Part shown: piece by piece, positions 6,145 through 6,420 of the stretch
Layout: the number at the start of each line of letters is the position of its first letter
Position numbering within the stretch: the first letter of the stretch is position 1
Source of the DNA: Actinomycetota bacterium
Lineage (GTDB): Bacteria > Actinomycetota > Thermoleophilia > UBA2241
DNA length: 6,420 nt
NCBI GenBank assembly: GCA_012719015.1
Contig: JAAYBE010000218.1
Coordinates: 1 to 6,420 of the forward strand
Reading direction: 5' to 3'
The notes under the pieces: generated by a model
What the model saw: only the letters and a program-made list of their open reading frames with translations
What the model was told of the DNA's origin: nothing
Database searches by the model: none
Position numbers and translations under genes: made by a program

Positions 6145-6420
6145 ACGCGACGACCTCCGACATCGTGCTCAGCGTCCGGGACCTGCGCATCGTCCTGGAT
6201 CCGTCCGGGATCGAGATCGACGACGACGTCAGCTTCGCCATCCACCGGGGTGAGGTGCTCGGGCTCGTCGGGGAGTCGGCCTCCGGCAAGACCACCGCGG
6301 CGACCTCCCTCCTCGCCTACCAGCGCCGTGGGGCCAGGATCGCGGGCGGACATGTCGACATCGAGGGCGCCGACGTGCTGTCCGCCTCCCGCATGGCGCT
6401 GCGCCGCATCCGCGGCGGCA
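6141..6420 (+). CDS. Peptide-type ABC importer ATPase (DppD-like), 3'-partial
   Basis: Only the first 93 codons are in the window. The protein opens with MNATTSDIVLSVRDLRIVL, the usual beta-strand start of an ABC domain, and carries Walker A GESASGKT (44-51), with K50 and T51 binding nucleotide phosphates. The more common residue in the family at position 47 is Gly; Ala here still satisfies GxxxxGK[ST]. Residues 64-80 (GARIAGGHVDIEGADVL) match the region after Walker A in DppD/OppD proteins, where pore-side ATPases describe the 'I..G.I...G.DL' strand. The ATG overlaps the DppC-type stop (ATGA) with only a weak purine stretch upstream, so translation is probably coupled. It would power the second system. 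Whether it is a single ATPase followed by a DppF partner or a double-ATPase fusion cannot be seen. Confidence 0.88.
   Translation, partial: MNATTSDIVLSVRDLRIVLDPSGIEIDDDVSFAIHRGEVLGLVGESASGKTTAATSLLAYQRRGARIAGGHVDIEGADVLSASRMALRRIRGG

Overview
The window is GC-rich throughout (by eye around 70%, with third codon positions almost always G or C). It reads as a stretch of actinomycete chromosome. The substrate-binding protein has a twin-arginine lipoprotein signal and a GTG start, which fits a filamentous or soil actinobacterium, but genus cannot be told from this sequence. All strong coding sequence is on the + strand and belongs to ABC importers of the peptide/nickel (Opp/Dpp) family. I found no tRNA, rRNA, CRISPR, insertion sequence or phage gene.

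Layout. Positions 2-2067 are the 3' end of one importer operon: a peptide-type ATPase (possibly the second half of a two-ATPase fusion, because its frame is still open at the left edge) overlapping by one base a DppB-type permease. Positions 2068-2505 are a 438-base intergenic region. Its left part carries a reverse-strand stretch with coding-like base periodicity (possible gene remnant). Its right part is less GC-rich and carries a promoter candidate, palindromic operator candidates and a short direct repeat. Positions 2506-4137 encode a solute-binding lipoprotein, which begins a second importer operon. A perfect 19-bp stem with a 4-base loop lies at 4165-4206. It is followed by a DppB-type permease (4232-5200), a DppC-type permease (5197-6144) and the beginning of a DppD-type ATPase (6141 to the right edge). 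These last three are joined by ATGA overlaps.

Working together: the lipoprotein would capture the ligand outside the membrane, the two permeases would form the channel, and the partial ATPase (with a partner ATPase or ATPase half beyond the window) would drive uptake. The ligand may be a peptide or another small solute; sequence alone does not settle this. The first and second systems are separate but related, since their DppB-type permeases align along their whole length.

I see no radically new system here. The items most worth a second look are non-coding: the large hairpin after the binding-protein gene, the two similar 16-bp GTCC...GGAC palindromes, the operator-like palindrome over the putative -10 box, and the coding-like antisense stretch after the first permease gene.
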